Assembly (NCBI GenBank): GCA_946404405.1 | Contig: CAMJDL010000033.1 | Location: 1 to 37,522 of the forward strand | Reading direction: 5' to 3' | DNA length: 37,522 nucleotides | From: an uncultured Prevotella sp. | GTDB taxonomy: Bacteria; Bacteroidota; Bacteroidia; Bacteroidales; Bacteroidaceae | The notes under the pieces: model-generated | The model's database searches: none | What the model was told of the DNA's origin: nothing | Seen by the model: the letters and a program-made list of their open reading frames with translations, nothing else | Program-made: the position numbers and the translations under genes | In this document: positions 18,170 to 26,130 of the stretch, in pieces | How the letters are laid out: each line of letters starts with the position of its first letter | How positions within the stretch are numbered: the stretch's first letter is position 1

Positions 18170-19603
18170 ATGAAACAATCACTGTTCAATCATCACTCTT
18201 CACTATTCACTATCGAAGCGCTCTGCACGCTCCTTTTCGGTGTGGCCGTTTTCCTCTTTTTCGGACTGGCCTATCCGCATCATCTGCATTATCAGGAGCA
18301 GTATCAACTGTTCCTCTTTGACAGCACCTACATGTGGGATGTTGTTAAGCTACCAGGTGGCATAGCCGACCTGTTGGGTCGCTTCTGTACGCAGTTTTTC
18401 CTTTTTGCCTGGGTAGGTGCCTTCATCATTGCACTCCTGCTCACCCTCGTGCAACTCCTGACACTCCGCCTATTCAATGGTCAATGGTCAATGGTCAATG
18501 GTCAATGGGTTTATGGTTTGACCTTCGTTCCTTCTTTCCTGCTCTGGATCTTCCTGCTTGATGAGAATGCGCTGTTAGGTGGCGTTTGGGCTGTCCTGCT
18601 TACGCTGCTTTGGATCACGGGGACGGTTCTGATGATCCAATTTTTTAAGAGAAAAATGGTATCACGCAGAACCGTCCCCGTGATCCTGGTCTTGATTGCC
18701 ATTCCAATAATCTATTGGATGGCCATTGGTGGTAGCCATTATCATCGCTATCCCACAATAACACCTTATCTGTTATATGGTGCATGGTTGTCTGCCTTCC
18801 TTGTCCCGTTCCTAGTTCGTTTTTGCAAGTTTCAAGTTTCAGGTTTCAAGTTTCAAGTTTTGTCATTCGTGTTGGTGGCTGCCATTATGGGTTGTTTCGT
18901 TTGGAAAAACGCTAATTTCAAGGCAGAGAAGGTGATGCAATATGATTTTATGGCTCGCTACCAACAGTGGAACCGAATCCTTGCTACTGCCAATGCTGAA
19001 AAACCAAACAACCAAATCGGCGTGACGGTTCAGAATCTGGCCTTGGGCATGCATGGTTTGCTTGCCGACCACCTGTTCGAATATAACCAGAATGGTATCG
19101 CCGGCCTCTTACCCGATATCCAGCGTGATGCCACCAGTCCTCTGCCTACTGCCGAAGCCTTCTATCAGTTGGGTATGATTTATGCCGCCCAACGAACGGT
19201 TTTCGAAGCTCAGGAAGCCATTCTTGACTTCCAGAAAAGTGCCCGATGCTATAAACGTCTGACACAGACTAATCTCATCAATGGCAGCTATGAGGTAGCT
19301 CGTAAATATCTTATGGCGTTACAGAAAACCCTCTTCTATCGTGATTGGGCTAATGAGACCTTGTCATTGTTGGGAAATGAGGAGGCGATAGCCAAGCATC
19401 CTGAATACGGACGTTTGCGCCAGTTTGCTTATGATAAGGATTTCTATTTTGGTGACCAACTGACTCCTGAGGCACTTGAAAGACTCTTCTTCAGTAATAC
19501 AGACAATCGTCTGGCCTTTGAATACCTGAAGGCTTACTATATGCTGACAAACGACCGAGAAAGCTATGTCAAATTGATGGAAGAGGTAAGAAGTAAGAGG
19601 TAA
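18170..19603 (+). CDS. DUF6057-like polytopic membrane protein, copy 2
   Basis: 477 residues from the ATG at 18170, 4 bases after the previous stop. An in-frame ATG at 18137 would overlap the upstream gene by 29 bases and add a non-hydrophobic head, so it is less likely. Hydrophobic helices fill residues 18-245 (LLFGVAVFLFFGLAY, FLFAWVGAFIIALLLTL, FVPSFLLWIFLL, VILVLIAIPIIYW, VLVAAIMGCFVW). The rest is soluble and TPR-like and aligns with copy 1. It is about 120 residues shorter than copy 1. The gene is crowded with repeats: heptamer arrays at its start (residues 6-15), at 102-113, at 219-231 and at its stop, plus a 75-base inverted repeat at 148-173. All lie at termini or in predicted inter-helix loops. 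Function unknown. Confidence 0.8.
   Translation: MKQSLFNHHSSLFTIEALCTLLFGVAVFLFFGLAYPHHLHYQEQYQLFLFDSTYMWDVVKLPGGIADLLGRFCTQFFLFAWVGAFIIALLLTLVQLLTLRLFNGQWSMVNGQWVYGLTFVPSFLLWIFLLDENALLGGVWAVLLTLLWITGTVLMIQFFKRKMVSRRTVPVILVLIAIPIIYWMAIGGSHYHRYPTITPYLLYGAWLSAFLVPFLVRFCKFQVSGFKFQVLSFVLVAAIMGCFVWKNANFKAEKVMQYDFMARYQQWNRILATANAEKPNNQIGVTVQNLALGMHGLLADHLFEYNQNGIAGLLPDIQRDATSPLPTAEAFYQLGMIYAAQRTVFEAQEAILDFQKSARCYKRLTQTNLINGSYEVARKYLMALQKTLFYRDWANETLSLLGNEEAIAKHPEYGRLRQFAYDKDFYFGDQLTPEALERLFFSNTDNRLAFEYLKAYYMLTNDRESYVKLMEEVRSKR
18185..18212 (+). repeat. Heptamer array, unit ttcacta (4 units), at the 5' end of DUF6057 copy 2
   Basis: Units ttcaatc, atcactc, ttcacta, ttcacta. This is the reverse complement of the tagtgaa/aagtgaa family found at 26083 and 28894. 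In this orientation the unit has no stop codons. It encodes part of the N-terminus before the first membrane helix. Confidence 0.7.
18474..18508 (+). repeat. Perfect heptamer array, unit tcaatgg (5 units, 35 bp), in coding sequence
   Basis: Five identical copies at 18474, 18481, 18488, 18495 and 18502. The unit has no stop in any phase. It encodes NGQWSMVNGQW in a loop between hydrophobic helices. Perfect identity suggests recent expansion or active maintenance. Gain or loss of one copy would frameshift the gene. Confidence 0.95.
18612..18686 (+). repeat. 75-bp REP-like inverted repeat inside DUF6057 copy 2
   Basis: Arms 18612-18631 and 18667-18686 are 20-base perfect reverse complements with a GGGGACGGTT/AACCGTCCCC core. 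The 35-base centre has further partial complementarity (CCA-ATTTTT against AAAAATGG). It encodes a basic loop (FFKRKMVSRR) between two membrane helices. Confidence 0.85.
18826..18860 (+). repeat. Heptamer array, unit caagttt (5 units, 35 bp), in coding sequence
   Basis: Units at 18826, 18833, 18840 (caggttt), 18847 and 18854. Stop-free in all phases. It encodes CKFQVSGFKFQV immediately before the last membrane helix, the same place in the fold as the acctctt array of DUF6057 copy 1. Confidence 0.9.
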
Positions 19604-19611
19604 GAAGTAAA
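19584..19611 (+). repeat. Heptamer array, units aggtaag/aagtaag (4 units), forming the end of DUF6057 copy 2
   Basis: Units at 19584, 19591, 19598 and 19605. The TAA of the third unit (19601-19603) is the stop codon of the membrane protein. The array ends one base before the ATG of the next gene at 19613, so it makes both the C-terminus and the intergenic spacer. Confidence 0.85.
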
Positions 19612-19612
19612 G

Positions 19613-21127
19613 ATGAAAGCGATGACATACATAATAAGGTATTGGCTATTGGCCGTTGGATGTTTGCTGTTTGCCGCATGTACGGAAGCGATAACTGATG
19701 CCAAGCAGGAGAATGCTTTGCCTCAGATATATCCTGACTATCTCGGTGTCACTATACCCGTGAACATAGCACCACTCAATTTTGGCATGGCAGATGAGAA
19801 AACATTGCTTGTTGATGCCGTTGTTGCCGACCGTCACGGACATACCCTGCATAGCCAAGGCAAAGAATCGGTTGATTTCGACCTTGACGACTGGCATACA
19901 CTGCTTGGTCAGAATCGTGGCGACTCGCTCAGTGTGACAGTCTCTGCCAAGTATGATGATGGTTGGCATACCTATAAGTCTTTCTCTATCTATGTGAGTC
20001 CTGACAGCATAGACTATGGCATCTGTTACCGTTTGATAGAGCCAGGCTATGAGGTGTGGAGCAAGATGGGTATTTACGAACGCGATCTCTCTACGTTCGA
20101 TGAGCGTGCGTTAATCGAGAATACACAGTTCGAGGGTTGTGTCAACTGCCATAGCTTCAACCGTGGCAATCCTGCCGATATGAGTCTTCATATCCGCGGA
20201 CCTCATGGTGCCACATTGCTGCGTCATGATAACAGCCCTTTCATAGCTTATAATACCAAGACCGATCAGACCCTTGGCCTGTGTGTCTATCCCTACTGGC
20301 ACCCTTCGGGCCGCTATATTGCTTATTCGACAAACACTACGCGTCAGGTGTTCCATACTGCACACCAGAACCGTGTCGAGGTCTTCGATGAAGCCTCCGA
20401 CCTTCAGGTGTATGATGCTGAAAAGAATGAGTTGTTGCTTTCGCCACTGCTCAAGCAAGATTCGGTCTATGAGACCTTCCCCGTTTTCTCGGCCGATGGT
20501 CGTTCCCTTTATTTCTGTGCGGCCCGCGCCCTTCCAGAGGGTAGTCATGAGCTCGACTCCATCCGTTATAATCTCTGTCGCATCGATTTCGATCCTGCTA
20601 CGGGCACCTTCGGTGACCACATAGACACCATCATCGATGCAGCGTCTCACGCACTCCCCTCCTTGGGAGGGGCTGGGGGAGGTTCTATATCCTTCCCGCG
20701 TCCCTCCTACGACGGACGTTTCCTTTGTTACACACTCTCCGACTACGGACAGTTCAGCATCTGGCATCATGAGGCCGACCTCTATCTGCTTGACCTCTCT
20801 ACAGGCGAAAGCCGTCCTATGACTGATGCAAACTCTGACGATACAGAATCGTTCCATAATTGGAGCACCAACTCGCGTTGGCTCGTGTTGAGTTCCCGTC
20901 GCGACGATGGCCTTTTTACACGACCCTATTTCTGTCATGTCGATGCTAACGGACGTGTCAGCAAGGCCTTTATGCTACCCCAGCGCAATCCTCGTCGTTT
21001 CTATCGCGAACGCTTCTTCTCCTTTAATGTACCCGATTTTATCATTGCTCCTACGCACTTCGATGACCATCAGGCTACTCGTCTCATTAACAATGAGTCG
21101 CGTAAGGACTTTGGCGTACGGAAATAA
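19613..21127 (+). CDS. Lipoprotein with one CxxCH motif and PD40 (TolB-like) propeller repeats, copy 2
   Basis: 504 residues. SPII lipobox FAAC (C23). Clear paralogue of the protein at 16624, with shared LPQIYPDY, NIAPLNF, YRLIEPGY, GCVNCHSF (C176, C179, H180), YWHPSGRYIAYSTN, TRQVFHTAHQN, EVFDEASDL and SRRDDG. The paired haem-type cysteines and histidine are retained in both copies, which argues that they are functional. Differences from copy 1 include no 20-residue hairpin insert near the C-terminus, but a 9-residue GGAGGG-type insert at the DAAS/FPRPSYDG junction encoded by a palindromic element. Residues before the CxxCH form a beta-rich domain, residues after it a propeller. Periplasmic or surface location is expected from lipidation. 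Substrate and partner are unknown; DUF6057 is the obvious partner candidate. Confidence 0.82.
   Translation: MKAMTYIIRYWLLAVGCLLFAACTEAITDAKQENALPQIYPDYLGVTIPVNIAPLNFGMADEKTLLVDAVVADRHGHTLHSQGKESVDFDLDDWHTLLGQNRGDSLSVTVSAKYDDGWHTYKSFSIYVSPDSIDYGICYRLIEPGYEVWSKMGIYERDLSTFDERALIENTQFEGCVNCHSFNRGNPADMSLHIRGPHGATLLRHDNSPFIAYNTKTDQTLGLCVYPYWHPSGRYIAYSTNTTRQVFHTAHQNRVEVFDEASDLQVYDAEKNELLLSPLLKQDSVYETFPVFSADGRSLYFCAARALPEGSHELDSIRYNLCRIDFDPATGTFGDHIDTIIDAASHALPSLGGAGGGSISFPRPSYDGRFLCYTLSDYGQFSIWHHEADLYLLDLSTGESRPMTDANSDDTESFHNWSTNSRWLVLSSRRDDGLFTRPYFCHVDANGRVSKAFMLPQRNPRRFYRERFFSFNVPDFIIAPTHFDDHQATRLINNESRKDFGVRK
20656..20682 (+). repeat. GC-rich palindromic insert in CxxCH-PD40 copy 2
   Basis: Arms cccctcc (20656-20662) and ggagggg (20666-20672) around TTG, followed by a ctggggga-gg tail. 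It reads through in frame as PSLGGAGGG. I recall similar strings dispersed in many Bacteroidota genomes, but that is memory and not checked. Copy 1 of the gene has about nine fewer residues here. Confidence 0.7.
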
Positions 21128-21204
21128 AATAACGGCTTTGCCAGCCTGTTACATCTTCAAAAGTATTTGATACATTCGCATCAGCCTATGTGTAGATTAT
21201 TTCG

Positions 21205-21212
21205 TACCTTTG
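21205..21212 (+). promoter_or_regulatory. Putative -7 element TACCTTTG for the xylanase operon
   Basis: Matches TAnnTTTG, 27 bases upstream of the GH3 start. No TTTG at 19-21 bases upstream (the nearest, 21166-21169, is 35 away). The gap from 21128 shows no clear terminator, only a 4-bp GGCT/AGCC stem, so read-through from the upstream cassette is possible. Confidence 0.5.
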
Positions 21213-21238
21213 CGCCATAATCATAACTATTCATCGTA

Positions 21239-23851
21239 ATGAAGATTAAGACAACCATTGCTTTTTGTATGGTGGCACTATTGGCGACAGCACAAGAACT
21301 GCCCTACAAAAATCCAAACCTATCGGCACTGGAACGTGCTAAGGATTTGTGTTCGCGACTGACATTGGAAGAGAAAGCAAAGCTGATGCTGGACGAGAGT
21401 CCGGCCATTCCCCGTTTAGGCATCAAGAAGTTCTTCTGGTGGAGCGAGGCCCTGCATGGTGCTGCCAACCAAGGTAACGTGACGGTGTTTCCAGAACCGA
21501 TAGCGATGGCATCATCGTTCAATCCCGACTTATTGTTCAAGTGCTTCGACGTGGCTTCTACGGAGTTCCGTGCACAGTACAACGAGCGTATGCAGCGTGG
21601 CTCTGGCGAGGATGAGAAGTTCCACAGTCTCTCCGTGTGGACGCCGAATGTCAATATCTTCCGTGACCCACGATGGGGCAGGGGACAGGAGACCTATGGT
21701 GAGGATCCCTACCTGACCTCAGTGATGGGCGTGCAGGTGGTGAAGGGCCTGCAGGGGCCTGAAACAGCTAAATATCGTAAACTGTGGGCCTGTGCCAAGC
21801 ACTATGCTGTACACAGCGGTCCTGAATATACACGCCACTCGGCTAACCTGACCAATGTGTCGCCCCGTGATATGTGGGAGACTTACATGCCTGCCTTCCA
21901 GGCCTGTGTGCAGGACGGTAAGGTTCGTGAGGTGATGTGTGCCTACCAGCGTTTGGATGACGATCCGTGCTGTGGTAGTCAGCGCTTGTTGCAGACTATC
22001 CTGCGTGATGAGTGGGGCTTTAAATATCTGGTGGTCAGCGACTGCGGTGCCGTCAGCGACTTCTATGAGTCGCACAAGTCATCGACAGGTCCTGTTCATG
22101 CATCGGCAAAAGCTACCATTGCTGGTACCGATGTGGAGTGCGGTTACGGCTATGCCTATCGCAGCATCCCTGAGGCCGTGAAGCGTGGCTTTATTACCGA
22201 GGCCGAGGTCGATAAGCACGTCATTCGTTTGTTGGAAGGTCGTTTCGATTTGGGTGAGATGGACGACCCATCATTGGTCGAATGGTCGAAGATTCCATAT
22301 TCTGCCATGTCTACCAAGGCTTCAGCCAATCTTTCACTTGACATGGCGCGTCAGACACTTGTGCTGTTGCAGAATAAGAACAAAATCTTGCCATTGAATA
22401 AGAAGGAGAAGATTGCCGTCATTGGTCCCAATGCCGATAACACCCCGATGATGTGGGGTAACTATAATGGTACGCCGAATCATACTGTGACCATCCTTGA
22501 CGGTATCAAGACCAAGACGAAGAAGTTATTCTATGCAGCGGGTTGCGACCTGACCTACGACAAGGTGATGGAATGCCTGATGGCGTCGCAGTGCAGTTTC
22601 GAGGGCAAGAAAGGTATGAAGGGTACCTTCTGGAACAACCGTCGTATGGAAGGTAAGCCCGTCACGACACAATATTATACTGCACCGTTGGCTGTCACCA
22701 CCTTTGGCATGCACAACTTCGCCCCTGGCGTTCAGCTCGAAGACTTCTCAGCTAAGTATGAGACTGTTTTCACACCTAAGGAGTCTGGCGAATATGTGGT
22801 GAACGTTGATGCATGTGGTCATTTCGAACTTTATATCGATGGTGTGCAGAAGTTCCGCCACCACATCTGGCGTACCACACCCAACCGCGTGGCTATTCAG
22901 GCTGAGAAGGGCAAGAGCTACAATATCGAGGTGCGTTTCTCACATATCCATACGTATAATGCCAATCTGGCCATCAATATCGCCAAGGAACATCCCATCG
23001 ACTATCAGGAGACCATCGCCCAGCTGAAGGGCATCGACAAGGTGATCTTCGTAGGTGGTATAGCTTCCAGTCTTGAAGGCGAGGAGATGCCTGTGGATAT
23101 TGAAGGCTTCAAGGGTGGCGACCGTACAAATATCGAACTGCCGAAGGTGCAGCGTGAATTCCTGAAAGCTCTGAAAGATGCTGGCAAGCAGGTCATCTTC
23201 GTTAACTGCTCAGGCTCGTGCATTGCCCTGCAGCCTGAGACAGAGACGTGCGATGCCATCCTGCAAGCTTGGTATCCTGGTCAGGAGGGTGGAACGGCAG
23301 TGGCTGACGTGCTGTTTGGCGACTATACCCCCAGCGGTAAGCTGCCCGTGACGTTCTATAAGAGCACGAGTCAGTTACCCGACTACGAGGACTACTCGAT
23401 GAAGGGCCGCACCTATCGCTATTTTGATGATGCCCTGTTCCCCTTCGGCTATGGACTGAGCTATACCACTTTCGAAATTAGAAATGAGAAATTAGAAATG
23501 AGAAATGATGGTGGCTGCACCGTTACTGTCGATGTGGTCAATACAGGCAAGAAGGATGGCACGGAAATCGTGCAACTTTATATCCGCAACCTTCAAGATC
23601 CTGACGGGCCGCTGAAGTCGCTCCGTGCTTTTGAACGTGTCGAGGTGAAGGCCGGACAGACAGCTACCGTGAAGTTGTCGCTCGACAGGAAGAGCTTTGA
23701 GTTCTGGGATTTCGAGACCAACACCATGCGTGTAAAGCCTGGCAAGTATGAAATCCTCATTGGTACCAGTTCGGCCGACAAAGACTATAAGAAGCTGAAT
23801 TATTCAATATTATCAAATGATTTTTTAAAGAATGTCAAACGTTATAATTAA
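21239..23851 (+). CDS. GH3 beta-xylosidase/beta-glucosidase with PA14 insert
   Basis: 870 residues. Short signal peptide (LLATAQ). GH3 N-terminal barrel with RLGIKKFFWWSEALHGA, FPEPIAMASSF, PNVNIFRDPRWGRGQE and the nucleophile aspartate D268 in VVSDCGAV (SDW in many relatives). A PA14-like domain (about 455-575, with TPKESGEYVVNVD and FELYIDGV) interrupts the second sandwich domain. The C-terminal part has GQEGGTAVADVLFGDY-PSGKLPVTF, then PFGYGLSYTTFE and a fibronectin-III-like domain. The family releases terminal beta-D-xylose or glucose. The xylanase context favours beta-xylosidase, as for Prevotella ruminicola Xyl3A. A heptamer array encodes residues 746-757 at the start of the FnIII-like domain. 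First gene of a tight operon; 23 bases separate it from the GH10 gene. Confidence 0.92.
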   Translation: MKIKTTIAFCMVALLATAQELPYKNPNLSALERAKDLCSRLTLEEKAKLMLDESPAIPRLGIKKFFWWSEALHGAANQGNVTVFPEPIAMASSFNPDLLFKCFDVASTEFRAQYNERMQRGSGEDEKFHSLSVWTPNVNIFRDPRWGRGQETYGEDPYLTSVMGVQVVKGLQGPETAKYRKLWACAKHYAVHSGPEYTRHSANLTNVSPRDMWETYMPAFQACVQDGKVREVMCAYQRLDDDPCCGSQRLLQTILRDEWGFKYLVVSDCGAVSDFYESHKSSTGPVHASAKATIAGTDVECGYGYAYRSIPEAVKRGFITEAEVDKHVIRLLEGRFDLGEMDDPSLVEWSKIPYSAMSTKASANLSLDMARQTLVLLQNKNKILPLNKKEKIAVIGPNADNTPMMWGNYNGTPNHTVTILDGIKTKTKKLFYAAGCDLTYDKVMECLMASQCSFEGKKGMKGTFWNNRRMEGKPVTTQYYTAPLAVTTFGMHNFAPGVQLEDFSAKYETVFTPKESGEYVVNVDACGHFELYIDGVQKFRHHIWRTTPNRVAIQAEKGKSYNIEVRFSHIHTYNANLAINIAKEHPIDYQETIAQLKGIDKVIFVGGIASSLEGEEMPVDIEGFKGGDRTNIELPKVQREFLKALKDAGKQVIFVNCSGSCIALQPETETCDAILQAWYPGQEGGTAVADVLFGDYTPSGKLPVTFYKSTSQLPDYEDYSMKGRTYRYFDDALFPFGYGLSYTTFEIRNEKLEMRNDGGCTVTVDVVNTGKKDGTEIVQLYIRNLQDPDGPLKSLRAFERVEVKAGQTATVKLSLDRKSFEFWDFETNTMRVKPGKYEILIGTSSADKDYKKLNYSILSNDFLKNVKRYN
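23474..23508 (+). repeat. Heptamer array, units gaaatta/gaaatga (5 units, 35 bp), in coding sequence
   Basis: Units at 23474 (tta), 23481 (tga), 23488 (tta), 23495 (tga) and 23502 (tga). Only unit 3 has its last three bases in frame (23492-23494), and it is TTA. A gaaatga there would be a stop. Confidence 0.9.
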
Positions 23852-23874
23852 TTTTTAATCCTAAAATCAACACA

Positions 23875-26088
23875 ATGAAACGAACAATTAAAACTGCCCT
23901 CGCCGTCGTGCTGTCAATGACATGCATGGGCTCTTGGGCACAGTTTGGAGCTCCCGCGGATCCAAACCCAAGCGTAAAACTGAAAGACGCTTACAAGAAC
24001 TACTTCATGATTGGTGTAGCTCTTAACCAGCGTAACGTGAGTACGCCCGACCAGATCAATCTGGTAAAGGCCGAATTCAACAGCATCACTGCTGAGAATG
24101 ACATGAAGCCCGGTGAACTTCATCCGAAAGAGGGCGTATGGAATTTTGAAAAAGCCGATAAGATTGCAGACTTCTGCCGTCAGAACGGTATCAAACTGCG
24201 TGGTCACTGCCTCTGCTGGCACTCTCAGTTCTGTGACTGGATGTTTACCGACAAGAAAGGCAAGGAAGTAAAGAAAGAGGTATTCTACGAGCGCCTTCGC
24301 GAGCATATCCATACCGTTGTAAACCGTTATAAGGACGTCGTTTACTGCTGGGATGTGGTGAACGAAGCCATGAGCGACGGCGGTGGTGGTTTTGGCGGCT
24401 TCGGTGGCTTTGGCCGTCGTGGCGGTGAGCCCAACCCCTATCGTGAGAGCCGTGTCTACAAGCTCTGCGGCGATGAGTTCATTGCCAAGGCTTTCGAGTT
24501 TGCTCACGAGGCAGACCCCAATGCCCTGTTGTTCTACAATGACTACAACGAGTGCGACCCTGCCAAGCGCGATCGTATCTATAATATGGTGAAGAAGATG
24601 CAGGATGCCGGTGTGCCCATTCATGGTATCGGTATGCAGGGCCACTATAATATCTATGGTCCTACCGAAGAGGATATCGATGCTGCTATCACCAAGTATT
24701 CACAGCTGGTAAAGCACATCCACGTTACTGAACTCGACATCCGTGTCAATCAGGAGATGGGTGGACAGCTGCGTTTCTCTCGTGGTGAGAACAAACCTTT
24801 GGCTGGCTATCTGAACACCATGCTGACCGATCAGTACAACCGCGTATTCAAGGTGTTCCGTAAGCATAAGGATGTCATCGACTGCGTGACGTTCTGGAAC
24901 CTTGGCGACCGTGACTCTTGGCTGGGTGTCAACAACCATCCGCTGCCTTTCGACGAGAACTACAAGCCCAAGCAGGCTTACTATGCCATCAAGAACTTTG
25001 ATGCCAAGCTCGACAATGCCGTACCCAAGGAGGACTTTGTTCCCAATCCCTGCAACCAGCCCGGACAGGAGTGGCCTAAGGTGAACAGTGAGGGTTATGC
25101 CCGCTTCCGCGTTGAGGCTCCCGAGGCTAAGTCGGTTATCGTTAGCCTGGGCCTTGGCGGTCGTGGCGGTACGGTGCTGCGCAAGGATAAGGATGGCGTA
25201 TGGGTAGGTACTACCGAGGGGCCGATGGATCCTGGTTTCCACTACTATCATCTGACTGTTGACGGTGGTACGTTCAACGATCCTGGTACACATAACTACT
25301 TCGGCTCTTGCCGTTGGGAGAGTGGTATCGAGATTCCCGCTCCCGATCAGGACTTCTACGCTTATCGTAAGGACATTCCTCATGGTAACATCCAGCAGGT
25401 AACCTTCTGGTCTGAGAGCACTGGCAAGATGCAGACAGCCAATGTCTATCTGCCCAATGGCTATGGCAAACTTGTCAAGGGCAAGGGTGGCAAAATGTCA
25501 CAGGAACGCTATCCTGTTCTGTATCTGCAGCATGGCTGGGGTGAGAACGAGACCAGCTGGCCCGTACAGGGTAAGGCAGGTCTGATTATGGACAACCTCA
25601 TTGCCGATGGCAAGATTAAACCCTTCATCGTTGTGATGGCCTATGGTCTGACCAACGACATCAAGTTTGGTACCATTGGCAGATTTACTGCCGAGGAGTT
25701 TGAGAAGGTGCTCATCGACGAGTTGATTCCCTATATCGATGCCAACTTCCTGACCAAGGCTGACAAGTGGAACCGTGCTATGGCCGGTCTCTCGATGGGT
25801 GGCATGGAGACAAAGCTTATCACCCTGCGTCGTCCTGAGATGTTTGGCTATTGGGGACTGCTCAGCGGTGGTCAGTATGCTCCCGATGAAATCAAGGATC
25901 CGAAGGCTGTGAAATATATTTTCGAGGGCTGTGGCTCTAAGGAGAATCCCGAAGGTATCAACAAGAGCGTCGAGTCTCTGAAGGCAGCTGGCTTCAATGC
26001 CGAAGGTCTTATCTCAGAGGGTACTGCCCATGAGTTCCTGACCTGGCGCCGTTGCCTCGAAAAGATGGCACAAAGCCTTTTTAAGTGA
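23875..26088 (+). CDS. Bifunctional GH10 endo-beta-1,4-xylanase / CE1-type feruloyl esterase
   Basis: 737 residues with signal peptide (GSWAQ). GH10 barrel (about 35-380): TAENDMKPGELHP, LRGHCLCWHSQ, acid/base E164 in WDVVNEA and nucleophile E286 in HVTELDIRV. A glycine/phenylalanine/arginine-rich loop (169-184, GGFGGFGGFGRRGG) directly follows the acid/base. Next comes a beta-sandwich linker like the early-set domain of esterases (about 395-490). The CE1 alpha/beta hydrolase follows, with LQHGWGENETSW, nucleophile S640 in GLSMGG and H719 in GTAHEF. Same order as the characterised P. ruminicola Xyn10D-Fae1A, which cuts the xylan backbone and removes ferulate esters from arabinose side chains. 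The stop codon (TGA) lies inside the first unit of a heptamer array. Confidence 0.95.
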   Translation: MKRTIKTALAVVLSMTCMGSWAQFGAPADPNPSVKLKDAYKNYFMIGVALNQRNVSTPDQINLVKAEFNSITAENDMKPGELHPKEGVWNFEKADKIADFCRQNGIKLRGHCLCWHSQFCDWMFTDKKGKEVKKEVFYERLREHIHTVVNRYKDVVYCWDVVNEAMSDGGGGFGGFGGFGRRGGEPNPYRESRVYKLCGDEFIAKAFEFAHEADPNALLFYNDYNECDPAKRDRIYNMVKKMQDAGVPIHGIGMQGHYNIYGPTEEDIDAAITKYSQLVKHIHVTELDIRVNQEMGGQLRFSRGENKPLAGYLNTMLTDQYNRVFKVFRKHKDVIDCVTFWNLGDRDSWLGVNNHPLPFDENYKPKQAYYAIKNFDAKLDNAVPKEDFVPNPCNQPGQEWPKVNSEGYARFRVEAPEAKSVIVSLGLGGRGGTVLRKDKDGVWVGTTEGPMDPGFHYYHLTVDGGTFNDPGTHNYFGSCRWESGIEIPAPDQDFYAYRKDIPHGNIQQVTFWSESTGKMQTANVYLPNGYGKLVKGKGGKMSQERYPVLYLQHGWGENETSWPVQGKAGLIMDNLIADGKIKPFIVVMAYGLTNDIKFGTIGRFTAEEFEKVLIDELIPYIDANFLTKADKWNRAMAGLSMGGMETKLITLRRPEMFGYWGLLSGGQYAPDEIKDPKAVKYIFEGCGSKENPEGINKSVESLKAAGFNAEGLISEGTAHEFLTWRRCLEKMAQSLFK

Positions 26089-26127
26089 AAAGTGAATAGT
26101 GAATAGTGAAAAGTGAATAGTGAATAG
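26083..26127 (+). repeat. Heptamer array, units aagtgaa/tagtgaa (6.4 units), GH10/GH43 junction
   Basis: Units start at 26083, 26090, 26097, 26104, 26111 and 26118, with a partial tag at 26125. The TGA of unit 1 is the GH10-CE1 stop. The array fills the whole gap to the next start at 26131 and carries stops in all three forward frames. Confidence 0.95.
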
Positions 26128-26130
26128 TTG

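Noticed and set aside
16624..21127. Calling the PD40 lipoproteins true cytochromes c
   Set aside because: Each has only one CxxCH, no evident axial methionine motif and no cytochrome c fold; haem binding is only a possibility.
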